Shown: piece after piece, positions 8,901-16,151 of the stretch | Position numbering within the stretch: the first letter of the stretch is position 1 | How the letters are laid out: every line of letters begins with the position of its first letter | Source of the DNA: an uncultured Massilia sp. | Lineage (GTDB): Bacteria; Pseudomonadota; Gammaproteobacteria; Burkholderiales; Burkholderiaceae | Direction: 5' to 3' | Assembly (NCBI GenBank): GCA_946481275.1 | Contig: CAMLMV010000061.1 | Coordinates: forward strand, 1-32,529 | DNA length: 32,529 nt | The notes under the pieces: model-generated | Seen by the model: only the letters and a program-made list of their open reading frames with translations | Database searches by the model: none | Told to the model about the DNA's origin: nothing | Made by a program: the position numbers and the translations under genes

Positions 8901-9101
8901 CGCAACGCGCAGATCAGCGCCATGCTCGAATCGGACCAGAGCTGGGACAAACGCTTCTTCTATTCGCTGGAAATCACCGGCCAGTCGCGCGCGGTTGGAC
9001 CGAACTTCATGGTAGCCGGCCAGCAAGTATCGGAGGTCTCGCATCCGCACCAGCTGAGCGTGCTGCGCGCCGAACGTCCGGCGCCGCCGGCCGGGCAGTA
9101 A
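5934..9101 (+). CDS. Large unrecognised protein (1055 aa), candidate T3SS effector
   Basis: ATG 5934 is chosen because the PIP-box promoter ends at 5875. The 1055-residue product has a Ser/Thr/Pro/Ala-rich leader (MPSPTRLSGASSS...) and no Sec signal or membrane helix. Residues ~100-450 look helical and Ala-rich. Residues ~580-880 look beta-rich, with alternating short polar/hydrophobic stretches rich in Gly and Ser (e.g. GHLGASATAGVHLLGKRLG, VSSSIGASGGARY). The tail is helical. A SWR tripeptide at 351-353 followed by GFKEEGPGT is faintly reminiscent of the Ala-Trp-Arg signature of Ralstonia AWR (RipA) effectors, but this is from memory and weak. The next gene starts 30 nt on and is probably cotranscribed. 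Confidence 0.75.
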   Translation: MPSPTRLSGASSSDIHEIADQNATPAQPARQAPTRPSRTRQNDGWIAAIKRTLAPRPMTTSSSVLGSITKARPMTARAKLNLAPDEAHKPNPNATTQAAALRHGRNVARTVGGAAQTGTVRVAPDTPIVEPGGTEAVAARLFNRAGVGDSHDLPARIAADLRAYLPAPAGAGADVAAEAAGRQELVLRRMSQAFGNDAAAARGALDGLVAAASPLAVEHGAFELARRLSATALGHSTLNTLCALDRPRPDDTALGAAMRNDAQRLAFTAANALIDALPEGAPRPASLAEVREIALAALAPHDRPHGTPSEAPPAPMKGNASLAAKAFLAAHQLAANPEAEPERHLKNAYFSWRCGFKEEGPGTPLARAQQRMFKLSRYAGRASNPGMLAALRRTFGFNKSPMSALAMGTGGASLRQPDEDFAKTRVIQDLGDVLVERAQARGTGPLAGRISDALKGATLEQWYTRTAQKGWRDKTTVTPSMRKAIAARAAGLAGVSVAEVKLSPTYRELKGTRSVLRPRGGAQLDVATLRQWIGQCEPDDTEAAALRAGADQLATLEHHGEVPLDTSTPQTVLQNFRRVITEPRMTYDVRLSNGGQYGVNFNVTEALNLPGIKHLPFLPFVLAGPDVKLMRGRMAMINGGSSANHGQLFIGSDRRLSGHLGASATAGVHLLGKRLGASGTAQVLPLMLDTSSPKGVMVRCRFQPIGPAPAGHPDPWRAKLLSVVDAATASGPSGGLPTDVNAMWDALSHTFYKDPDVSLNWLESRGTSVSSSIGASGGARYQHNDYKVGPNGQVSASKTWLTRLRRKETPGPLRAEYAASSSSRQVGVGATLVAAAPPQGDFSGETGHVKSVVLPSASIIGFGTTILQSEIGSVWRIAEEDGHIDPALTYRDTTFTSMKEMKRYVDSRRASWDAVYPNQPPGASDPAEPIDNYLARVEHDATAGNQLFAERVWLRPDAARQINVLRELRDAIVAPNAQPSQEQAAQIAARNAQISAMLESDQSWDKRFFYSLEITGQSRAVGPNFMVAGQQVSEVSHPHQLSVLRAERPAPPAGQ

Positions 9102-9131
9102 GAACCGATCGCATCCCACCAGGAGACCAGG

Positions 9132-12100
9132 ATGACCAGGATTAAGTCACCAACCACGGCGAGCCTTGCCGCCCAGCCGGGCGGCTTGCCGTCGGCAAAG
9201 ACGATCAAGCCGAGCAACAAGATCACGATCAGCAAGCTGGGCGGCACCATCGGCCTGAACGTCTTCGGAACGAAAGGCAAGGAGAATACGTGGAAGTTCA
9301 ACGGCGACAAGAAAAAGATCAGCTCGCACTGGCGCACGTATGACCTGCCGCCGGACAAGACCGGCAAGTCCGGCTCGAAGAGCCTGGACACGATGCTGGC
9401 GCGCGCCGAGCAGCGCAACCAGACGCGCGTGCCGGACCGGGCGCGTGAGGTCGTGGCGCAGACGGACCACGTCGCCGAACGGTTGGCCGCGCTCGAGGGG
9501 CGCCTGAAAACGGCCAGCGAGATCGCCGATACGGCCCCGTCCGATTCGCCCATCCACGCCACCGTCGCCAGTCTCAAGGAGAGAGTGGCCGAGCTGCGCC
9601 AGCAGTCGAAAACGCCGCTGGCCCAGCGCGCCGTCGCGCAGCGCGATGTCGCCGCCGACTCCATCGACGACGTGCGCGCGGCGGCCGACCATGCGCTGGC
9701 GGCATTCGCGCACGCGCCGTCCGAGGCGACGAAGACGGCCTACGAGAGCGCGCGCCTCGACCTGCTCGGCGCGTCCGTGCAAAAGTTTTTCCACGGCTAC
9801 CGTACCCTCAACGACCACGTGAGCGACCAGGGGCGCGCCAAGGGCATGGCGTTGATGATGCCGGCGCTGGCCCGCCAGCTGGAGCTGCCCGCCAAGTACC
9901 TGGAGGGCGTGGCGGCGATGGAGGTCGCCGAGCCCAGGCTGGAGAGCCGCTCCGCGCCGGGCGAGCTGGGCGAGAACCGCGCGGCGGTACGCGATGCGCT
10001 CGTGGGCCGCCGCGTGCGCGACCTGACGGCGGGGCGTGCCTACGAGCTCCCCGGTACGCCGCCGCTGCCGTCGGAAGCGAAGCACTGGCAGGGCGAAGCG
10101 GCCAGGCTGCGCGACCTCGGCGACAAATTCTCGGTGGCCGACAAGCTGCTCGGCGACACCGTGACCCCGCTGAAGGCGCGCGTCGCGACCATGCAGCAGG
10201 CCTGCATGGACGACCTGGTCGCGCACCTGCCCGCGCTGACGACGATGAGTCCGGCGCAGCGCACGGAAACCCGCCAGGCGCTCTCCACGCTCGCCGAAAA
10301 CCTGCGCAAGACCGCGGGCGACACGCTGCACAAGGACGCGGAACTGGCGCCGGCGCAGCTGATGCACATCGTCGACATGGCGGAGAAAGTGACGGGCGGG
10401 GATCCGGACCGCTGCATCGACGTCTACAAGTCGCTGGCCCAGGACAGCGTGCACCAGATCATCGGCGCCACCGTCGCGAGCCGGACCGCCGGCACGCCGC
10501 CCACGCAGGCGCAGCAGGATCTCGTGGCGATCTGGGAGATGGGCGCGCACCAGCTGCCCGACGCCGTCAACTCGCTGCTGGCGGCCAACCCGGAGCACCG
10601 CGCCGCCAAGGTCGACTGGCGCGACGTGCAGACGTTCTTCCGCTGCACGCAGGAGCACCAGCGCCTGTCGGCCCAACCCGGCGGCGACGGGGCGCACAAG
10701 GCACGCATGCTGTCGGCGATGACGAGCATGCGCCACGAACTGGCGACCGGCGAGAAACCGGCCGTCGGCACGCCCGAGCGGCGCGACTGGGCCATGGTCA
10801 AGAGCGCGGTGTGGCACCAGGATAACCTGAAGAACGTGGTGCAGGCGTTCGAAGCCTTCAAGACGACGACGGCGTTGCCGAGCACCGTGGTCAACCAGGT
10901 CTACCAGCACTTCGACGCCAAGGGGCGCGGCGCGGTGGCCGAGGAAGCCAGGACGCAGTTCAGCCAGGTGCTGCACGACTTCAAGGGGATCGCCCACGCC
11001 ACGCTGGCCAGGCCCGACGCGACGCTGGCCCAGAAGGGCAATGCGAAGTTGCTGGTGGCGCTGTGCGACTACATGGGCAAGCACCGCGGCTCGGAGAAAC
11101 TCCTGACCACCGCCAGGCGCAAGCTGACCGGGAAGGAGGGCACGTTCAATTCCGGCAGCGACGTCTGGTCCAATCCCCTCAAGGCGAAGGAAAAGAAAGC
11201 CATCCTGGAAGCGGCCGGAGCGGATATCTCGGTGGCCCGTGCCGATGCGCCCCTGCTGCGCAACCTGGAGGCGGGGCATGGTGCGCTGGACCTGCTGCGG
11301 GACGTGGTGAAGGACGTCCTGCCCGAAGCGGAACGGGGCGAACCGATGCAGCGGCTCGCGTCGCTGGACCGCCTGGTGCAACTGGCCAAGGGGGAGCCGC
11401 TGCATGGACCGGAGCAGATCCGCACGTTCCTGCACGACGCCATCGACCGCACGGCGCTGGGCGACCGCACCGATACCATCAACGCCCGGCAGTTCAAGCT
11501 GGCCATTCCGCTCGTCCTCCCGATCCCGTTCGCCACCCTGAGCGCGACCATCGGGGGTTCGAAGAGCAAAGGCACGATTGTCAACGTGCAGGCCAATAAC
11601 GATTGCGTGCAACTGACCCTGGGCAAGATGTCGGAAAGATCGAACAATACCGGCCTGGGCGCATCGATGGCGCCGGAGATCCTGAGCGCGCACGCGGAAA
11701 AGGCGCTCAAGAAAACCTGCCTCGACGTACGCTTTCCGGCTTTGAACTGGAAGAAGGAGGAGAAGCAGCGCACCGACCCCGCGGTCGTGCTGAAGTTCTC
11801 GATCGAACCGGTCAAGGGCCTGCGGGACCTCGACGAAGCGCGCACGCAGCTCAAGAAGGCCGTCGACATCCTCGTCGACTTCGACCCGCAGAAGCCGGAA
11901 TACGCGCACTACGGGTCGGCCTATGAAGCCTTGTGCGACAAGCTCGATTCCCCGTTCACGATCGACGACGAGGTGCGCGAATACTCGACCGTCAGCAACG
12001 AGACCGCGCTCACCCCCGGCCGCGTGGCGCTCAAGTACAACAAGGAAAAGTTCGGCGCCACGCCCAAGGGCAAGAACGATCCGGTGCGTACGGGTGTGGG

Positions 12101-13271
12101 GATGACCGTGAAGTTCACGGTGAACGAAGACAAGATGGCGTCCATCAACCAGCAAAAGGCGGCAGAGTTCTACGACACCGTCAAGAAGACCCTGGTCACG
12201 GACGCCTTCTTCGGCATCAACACCCGCCATACGACCGCCGAGGCGAAGAAGAATACCGGCGTCACCGACGGCAAGAAGCTGCTCGGCGTACCCGTGCAGG
12301 CGGGGGCGACGGGCTCGCTCACGGCGAACGTCGGCGGCCGCGAATACAAGGACAAGAAGCCGGTCGGTACCGACAAGCTGAAGGCCTACAAGTCGGAATA
12401 CGGCGATTACAGCCGCGACATGAACAAGGCGATGGACGTGCTGCTCGAGGCGATGCCGTCGGTCAGCAACCGCGTCCAGGAAGTCGTCGACAAGGGATTC
12501 CGCGACCAGCTCATGGCCCGCCTGGCCGAGCCCGCGGCGGCGAAGCTGGCCGAACGCCAGCAGGACATCGCCCGGTTGCAGGCCGAGATCGCGGTGCTGC
12601 AGGGCCGCCTTGCGAGCAGCGCGCCGGACGCCGAAATCCAGGAGGAACCGTTGCCGGAAGCCGAGGCGGCGGCCCTGGCCATCGAGCTGTCGGTCAAGGA
12701 GGAGCTGCACGCGGCCCTGGTGGAGAAGTACGCCGGCACGACGGTCGACCAGGTCAGGAAGCAGATGGTCGACAAGGAAATCGGCAAGATGTGCGGCGAA
12801 GTGCTGATGAACTTCGTCCGGGCCCTCATGGAAAACAAGACCGACCGCTTCTCGGTGAAGCTGGAATCGAAGCAGCAGTGGGCCCACCGCGGCATCGACG
12901 CGGCCATCGCCAACGCCGAGGCGGCGGGACACCATGGGATGGCGGCCGTGATGCGCGCAGTGAATGCGGACATGTTCGAAGGGGAGCGCGACCAGGCGGT
13001 CAAGTACCTGGTCGCGGCGGGGGACATGAACAACAAGGAAAGCCAGTTCAACTGGAAGAGCCCGCTCGTCTTCAAGCGCCGGGAAACCAAGGGCATGACC
13101 GAGGATCCGATCCCCGACACCCGCACCGCGACCTTGCAGCCGACCGCCGACCGCCTCGTCGACGTGCGCCAGGTCGGGACCCCGCTGACGGACCTGCAGG
13201 CGGCGATCGTCAAGGAAAGCCTGGCGGAGGTGCGGGCGCACGCCAGGGCGCACGAGCAGAGCGTGAAATAA
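9132..13271 (+). CDS. Very large unrecognised protein (1379 aa), candidate T3SS effector
   Basis: Starts at ATG 9132 with AGGAG about 7 nt upstream, 30 nt after the previous stop, so likely in the same PIP-driven operon. The 1379-residue product has no acidic residue in its first 50 positions (first Glu at 51), and this leader is rich in Ser, Thr, Lys and Gly, a typical type III signal composition. No Sec signal or membrane segment is evident. The first ~780 residues look helical. A beta-rich middle follows (about 790-1120, e.g. FATLSATIGGSKSKGTIVNV and GATGSLTANVGG). A coiled-coil-like helical stretch lies near 1120-1240 (LAERQQDIARLQAEIAVLQG). The order of helical, beta-rich, then helical parts resembles the preceding protein, though I see no clear sequence identity. 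The function is unknown. Confidence 0.75.
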   Translation: MTRIKSPTTASLAAQPGGLPSAKTIKPSNKITISKLGGTIGLNVFGTKGKENTWKFNGDKKKISSHWRTYDLPPDKTGKSGSKSLDTMLARAEQRNQTRVPDRAREVVAQTDHVAERLAALEGRLKTASEIADTAPSDSPIHATVASLKERVAELRQQSKTPLAQRAVAQRDVAADSIDDVRAAADHALAAFAHAPSEATKTAYESARLDLLGASVQKFFHGYRTLNDHVSDQGRAKGMALMMPALARQLELPAKYLEGVAAMEVAEPRLESRSAPGELGENRAAVRDALVGRRVRDLTAGRAYELPGTPPLPSEAKHWQGEAARLRDLGDKFSVADKLLGDTVTPLKARVATMQQACMDDLVAHLPALTTMSPAQRTETRQALSTLAENLRKTAGDTLHKDAELAPAQLMHIVDMAEKVTGGDPDRCIDVYKSLAQDSVHQIIGATVASRTAGTPPTQAQQDLVAIWEMGAHQLPDAVNSLLAANPEHRAAKVDWRDVQTFFRCTQEHQRLSAQPGGDGAHKARMLSAMTSMRHELATGEKPAVGTPERRDWAMVKSAVWHQDNLKNVVQAFEAFKTTTALPSTVVNQVYQHFDAKGRGAVAEEARTQFSQVLHDFKGIAHATLARPDATLAQKGNAKLLVALCDYMGKHRGSEKLLTTARRKLTGKEGTFNSGSDVWSNPLKAKEKKAILEAAGADISVARADAPLLRNLEAGHGALDLLRDVVKDVLPEAERGEPMQRLASLDRLVQLAKGEPLHGPEQIRTFLHDAIDRTALGDRTDTINARQFKLAIPLVLPIPFATLSATIGGSKSKGTIVNVQANNDCVQLTLGKMSERSNNTGLGASMAPEILSAHAEKALKKTCLDVRFPALNWKKEEKQRTDPAVVLKFSIEPVKGLRDLDEARTQLKKAVDILVDFDPQKPEYAHYGSAYEALCDKLDSPFTIDDEVREYSTVSNETALTPGRVALKYNKEKFGATPKGKNDPVRTGVGMTVKFTVNEDKMASINQQKAAEFYDTVKKTLVTDAFFGINTRHTTAEAKKNTGVTDGKKLLGVPVQAGATGSLTANVGGREYKDKKPVGTDKLKAYKSEYGDYSRDMNKAMDVLLEAMPSVSNRVQEVVDKGFRDQLMARLAEPAAAKLAERQQDIARLQAEIAVLQGRLASSAPDAEIQEEPLPEAEAAALAIELSVKEELHAALVEKYAGTTVDQVRKQMVDKEIGKMCGEVLMNFVRALMENKTDRFSVKLESKQQWAHRGIDAAIANAEAAGHHGMAAVMRAVNADMFEGERDQAVKYLVAAGDMNNKESQFNWKSPLVFKRRETKGMTEDPIPDTRTATLQPTADRLVDVRQVGTPLTDLQAAIVKESLAEVRAHARAHEQSVK

Positions 13272-13342
13272 CCGGCGCGCGGGCGAACCGGATGCAGCGT
13301 GGTGCAACTCATCGAAGTCAGTCACCATGAAAGGGAACCATC

Positions 13343-13777
13343 ATGCATCCGGTAATTCACGCATCCCACGCCCGCGGCACGCTGTTCGCGTTCGTACTCG
13401 GCGCCGTGCTGTGCCTGGCCGCCACCGGGGCCCGCGCCGCGGGTCCCGCGCCGGCCGCCGGCCCCATCTTTTCCACCATCCCGGTCAGGGCGCCCTCGTT
13501 GGACGACGACGACTGCGCCGGCGACGAGGCGCCCGCGTGGGAGGTCACGCCGGCCGACGCGACGCTGAAGGGCGCGTTGACGCGCTGGGCCGAGGCGGCG
13601 GGCTGGCAGCTCGTGTGGGAACTGCCGGTCGATTATGCGGTGTCGGCGCGTACTGAGATCAAGGGCAATTTCACCACGGCGGTGGAGACGGTCGCCGCCA
13701 GCATGGCGACCGCCGACACGCCGATGAAAGCAATTTTCTACGAAGGCAACCGCGTGCTGCGCATCGTCGCCCGGTAG
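13343..13777 (+). CDS. TcpQ-like (toxin co-regulated pilus protein Q C-terminal domain) secreted protein
   Basis: A 144-residue protein with a Sec signal peptide (hydrophobic core LFAFVLGAVLCLAATGARA) likely cut near residue 32. The C-terminal ~85 residues (DATLKGALTRWAEAAGWQL, WELPVDYAV, ending FYEGNRVLRIVAR) fit the TcpQ/PilL C-terminal fold found in type IVb pilus and secretin-associated periplasmic proteins. It begins 71 nt after the giant-protein gene. In this setting it might help a secretin or pilus; the PilT/PilU-like ATPase at 1460 is the only other pilus-type gene seen. Confidence in the domain is fair; the role is inference. Confidence 0.7.
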   Translation: MHPVIHASHARGTLFAFVLGAVLCLAATGARAAGPAPAAGPIFSTIPVRAPSLDDDDCAGDEAPAWEVTPADATLKGALTRWAEAAGWQLVWELPVDYAVSARTEIKGNFTTAVETVAASMATADTPMKAIFYEGNRVLRIVAR

Positions 13778-13785
13778 GGCAAAAG

Positions 13786-13817
13786 CTCAACAATTCTCAA
13801 TGTCTCAGCAATCCTCA
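13786..13817 (+). repeat. Four spaced CTCA repeats upstream of the ECF sigma gene
   Basis: CTCA occurs at 13786, 13796, 13804 and 13814. CAATTCTCA (13791-13799) and CAATCCTCA (13809-13817) are near-identical with an 18-bp period. The stretch lies 68 nt before the sigma-factor start and could be an activator site. No standard -35/-10 pair is convincing here. Confidence 0.4.
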
Positions 13818-13884
13818 CGGATCGGCTTTTTGCGCGAAATCGACAGGTATCTTTGATCCATCGCAACGTTACTGGAGATTGAAC

Positions 13885-14403
13885 ATGACGATGGATACGC
13901 AAGGCGCTGCCCTCGACCTGGACCAGCTGTTCCGCACGCATCACCGCCACCTGCTGCGCTTCGTGCAGCGCTACATGCGCAATGCCGAGGACGCGGAAGA
14001 CGTCGTCCAGCAGACGTTCATCGAAGCGCTGCGCTGCGCGGACCGTTTTGCCGGGCACTCGAAGCCGTCGACCTGGCTGTTCGGCATCGCGCTGAACCTG
14101 GCGCGGCACCACGCGCGCCGCACGTACACGCAGGCGCACGACGCGCTCGACGAAGCGGCGCTGGAGCAGGTGGCCGACGTCCACGGGGATCCGGCCTTGC
14201 TGCTGGAGTGGCGCCAGACGGCCGCCATGGTGGAGGGGATGCTCGCCGCGCTGCCCGCCAGGATCCGCACCACGTTCGAAGCGGTGTTCGACGGGGACTC
14301 GACCTACGAAGAGGCGGCCGGCGAATTGCGGATTCCGGTGGGGACGGTGCGGTCGCGCGTGTCGCGCGTGCGGGCGGCCGTACGCGCAGGGTGCGGCCGC
14401 TAG
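13885..14403 (+). CDS. ECF-family RNA polymerase sigma factor
   Basis: A 172-residue protein with sigma region 2 (about 11-75: DQLFRTHHRHLLRFV, DAEDVVQQTFIEAL, STWLFGIALNLARHHARR) and region 4 (about 113-167: ALPARIRTTFEAVF, TYEEAAGELRIPVGTVRSRVSR). It lacks region 3, as is usual for ECF factors. ATG 13885 is preferred over the TTG at 13879 because GGAGA lies about 8 nt upstream. No anti-sigma gene is adjacent: the downstream gene is convergent and its stop is 7 nt away. Its place beside an HrpG-like regulator and PIP-driven genes suggests a role in the same programme, but no HrpL-type promoter (GGAACC/CCAC) was found in this window. Confidence 0.9.
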   Translation: MTMDTQGAALDLDQLFRTHHRHLLRFVQRYMRNAEDAEDVVQQTFIEALRCADRFAGHSKPSTWLFGIALNLARHHARRTYTQAHDALDEAALEQVADVHGDPALLLEWRQTAAMVEGMLAALPARIRTTFEAVFDGDSTYEEAAGELRIPVGTVRSRVSRVRAAVRAGCGR

Positions 14404-14410
14404 GCCGGAC

Positions 14411-16069
14411 TCACTTGCGCCGCGCGCCGGCGTGCCAGAGCATGTCCTCGTAGCGTGCGAGCGCGGCCTGGAACGGTTCGAGGCTGGCGGCCAGGTCGTT
14501 CAGCCTGCCGTCGTTCCCCGTTTGCAGGACGGCGTGTGCCGCCTGCCGGAGGTCGTCCATCGCCTGGCACAGGCCCGGCGCCCACGACGACCGGGTGCGC
14601 GCGGCGACTGCCGTGCGCGCCCTGGCGAGCCGGGCCACCTGCGAGGCGAAGTGCCGCCCGATGAACTTCCAGCCCTGTTCATCCGCCGACCCGGCCCGTG
14701 CCGCCATCGTGCCGGCCGCATTGCGCAGGCCGACGTAGGCTTCGTCGGCCGCGCGCAGCGCGTCGTACTTGGCACTGGCGACGGGCGCGCGCGTCGCGGT
14801 CTGCAAGGCGGGGTTGTGCCTGGCCGCGCGGGCGAGCTCGCTGTCGGCGGCGCGCGCCAGCTGGCCGTTCATCGTGACGTGCTGGGGGCGATACGGCGCG
14901 CCCCGGATCTCGAACAGCATCAGGCCGTTGCGCTCGTCGACGCCCATCGCGCCCATCCCGTAGTCGGTGGACAGGTCCCCGCTGTGCAGCGGATATCCGG
15001 GCGGCGGCGACAGCAGGTCCTTGTGCAGGAGGCCCTCGCGCCGCCCCTCGACGATGGAGGCCAGCCAATCCTTGATGGTCGGACCGGCCTGGCGGTGAGC
15101 CGGGTTCCGGTCGGCCCGGTAATACGGCTTGGCGAAGACCCGCTGCGCCGGATCGCGCATGTCGAGCGCTTCCATCATCATCGGCACGCCCTCGGGCGCC
15201 ACGAGAAGGGCGCGCACGGCGTCCCGATCCTCGGGCGCCAGCAGTTTGGAGAACGCGGCGCAGAAGTCGCTGCGCGCCATCACGCGAAAGAAAATATGGA
15301 CCGTACCGTCCGCGGGGAGCGTCGCTTGCGCGCGCGCGAGGTACATGTTGATGAGCTGGATGAACGCGCGCGCCTTGAGCGGCAGCGGCTCGCCGGTGCG
15401 CGCCGCATAGAAGTCGGCCACCGTTCCCGTCTTCGCATGAATCTCCGCGGCCTGTTTCTTCGGCAGCAATTCATCGATGAGCATCCCGAGATGATCCAGC
15501 CCGACGCCATACGTGGACTGCAGGCGCCCCGGCAGGTGCGGATCGGTCAAGCGCAGGACGGCGTCGATCTTCGCGTCGGCCGCGACGTCCTGCAACCGGA
15601 CGGTCATGGCGCCGGCGAGCGCCCGCGTGCGGATCGCCGCCGCCACCGTGGTGATCTCCTTGATCGCCGCGCGCACCTCGTCTTCACCCGCGAGCGGATC
15701 CGTGACGAACTCCAGGTCGTGTTTGCCGCCGCCGACAAGATCGCACTCCAGTTTCCAATGGGGCCGCTCCAGCAGCACGGCGCCGCGGCGCAGGACGCCG
15801 GCGCCGGCGTCCGTCGACACGTCGACGCTCGGGATCTCGATCTCCAGGCCGAACTGCGCGTCGAGCGATGGGCTGAAAGCGGCGGGAGGCAGTTGCGCGC
15901 GCGGGCGGTTGGTCCCTGGACTGGACGGGCCGGCGCGCCTGAGCGCCTGCAGCTCGCCCGGCACCAGCCGTTGCCGCTTGGCCGGCGGCGGCGACGCGCT
16001 GCGTGAACGCGGCGGCGGCGGCGAATGTTCGCCGGCGGGTCCGGCATGGCCGGGACGGGTCAGTTTCAT
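14411..16069 (-). CDS. Amidoligase/GCS-like protein with Pro/Ser-rich leader; candidate T3SS effector
   Basis: A 552-residue protein from ATG 16069 (GAGGA directly upstream). A GTG at 16087 lies upstream of the predicted -10 and is rejected. Residues 1-70 are Pro/Ser/Arg-rich with PPAKRQRL at 28-35, a possible nuclear localisation signal. Residues 73-126 show FGLEIEIP, WKLECD and HDLEFVTDPL, and FEIRG lies at 386-390. This order resembles the carboxylate-amine ligase superfamily (amidoligase, glutamate-cysteine ligase), where the acidic residues bind metal-ATP and the late Arg binds substrate. If correct it would form an amide bond; the substrate is unknown. An exact PIP box precedes it. No Sec signal is present. 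The fold assignment is by motif memory only. Confidence 0.65.
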   Translation of the reverse strand: MKLTRPGHAGPAGEHSPPPPRSRSASPPPAKRQRLVPGELQALRRAGPSSPGTNRPRAQLPPAAFSPSLDAQFGLEIEIPSVDVSTDAGAGVLRRGAVLLERPHWKLECDLVGGGKHDLEFVTDPLAGEDEVRAAIKEITTVAAAIRTRALAGAMTVRLQDVAADAKIDAVLRLTDPHLPGRLQSTYGVGLDHLGMLIDELLPKKQAAEIHAKTGTVADFYAARTGEPLPLKARAFIQLINMYLARAQATLPADGTVHIFFRVMARSDFCAAFSKLLAPEDRDAVRALLVAPEGVPMMMEALDMRDPAQRVFAKPYYRADRNPAHRQAGPTIKDWLASIVEGRREGLLHKDLLSPPPGYPLHSGDLSTDYGMGAMGVDERNGLMLFEIRGAPYRPQHVTMNGQLARAADSELARAARHNPALQTATRAPVASAKYDALRAADEAYVGLRNAAGTMAARAGSADEQGWKFIGRHFASQVARLARARTAVAARTRSSWAPGLCQAMDDLRQAAHAVLQTGNDGRLNDLAASLEPFQAALARYEDMLWHAGARRK

Positions 16070-16075
16070 TCCTCG

Positions 16076-16138
16076 AGTGTGCGTCACCGAGGCATGCGTT
16101 GCAGCCGCGTCCCGCGAAAGGGAATGCCGTGAAACGAA
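16076..16138 (-). promoter_or_regulatory. PIP-box promoter, leftward (amidoligase-like gene)
   Basis: On the minus strand TTCGT (16138-16134), 15 nt, TTCGC (16118-16114), then 32 nt and CACACT (16081-16076). This satisfies TTCGB-N15-TTCGB plus YANNNT. The -10 ends only 6 nt before ATG 16069, so the transcript would be leaderless or the true start lies further downstream (e.g. GTG at 15964). Confidence 0.75.
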
Positions 16139-16151
16139 GGATACCGACAGG

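Noticed and set aside
9147..13328. A 1393-codon open frame antisense to the giant-protein gene
   Set aside because: GC-rich codon bias leaves antisense frames open. Its product is an Arg/His/Gln-rich string without domains, while the plus strand has a Shine-Dalgarno and structured composition.
16070..16087. GTG 16087 as the start of the amidoligase-like protein
   Set aside because: No Shine-Dalgarno, and the codon precedes the predicted -10 of the PIP promoter.
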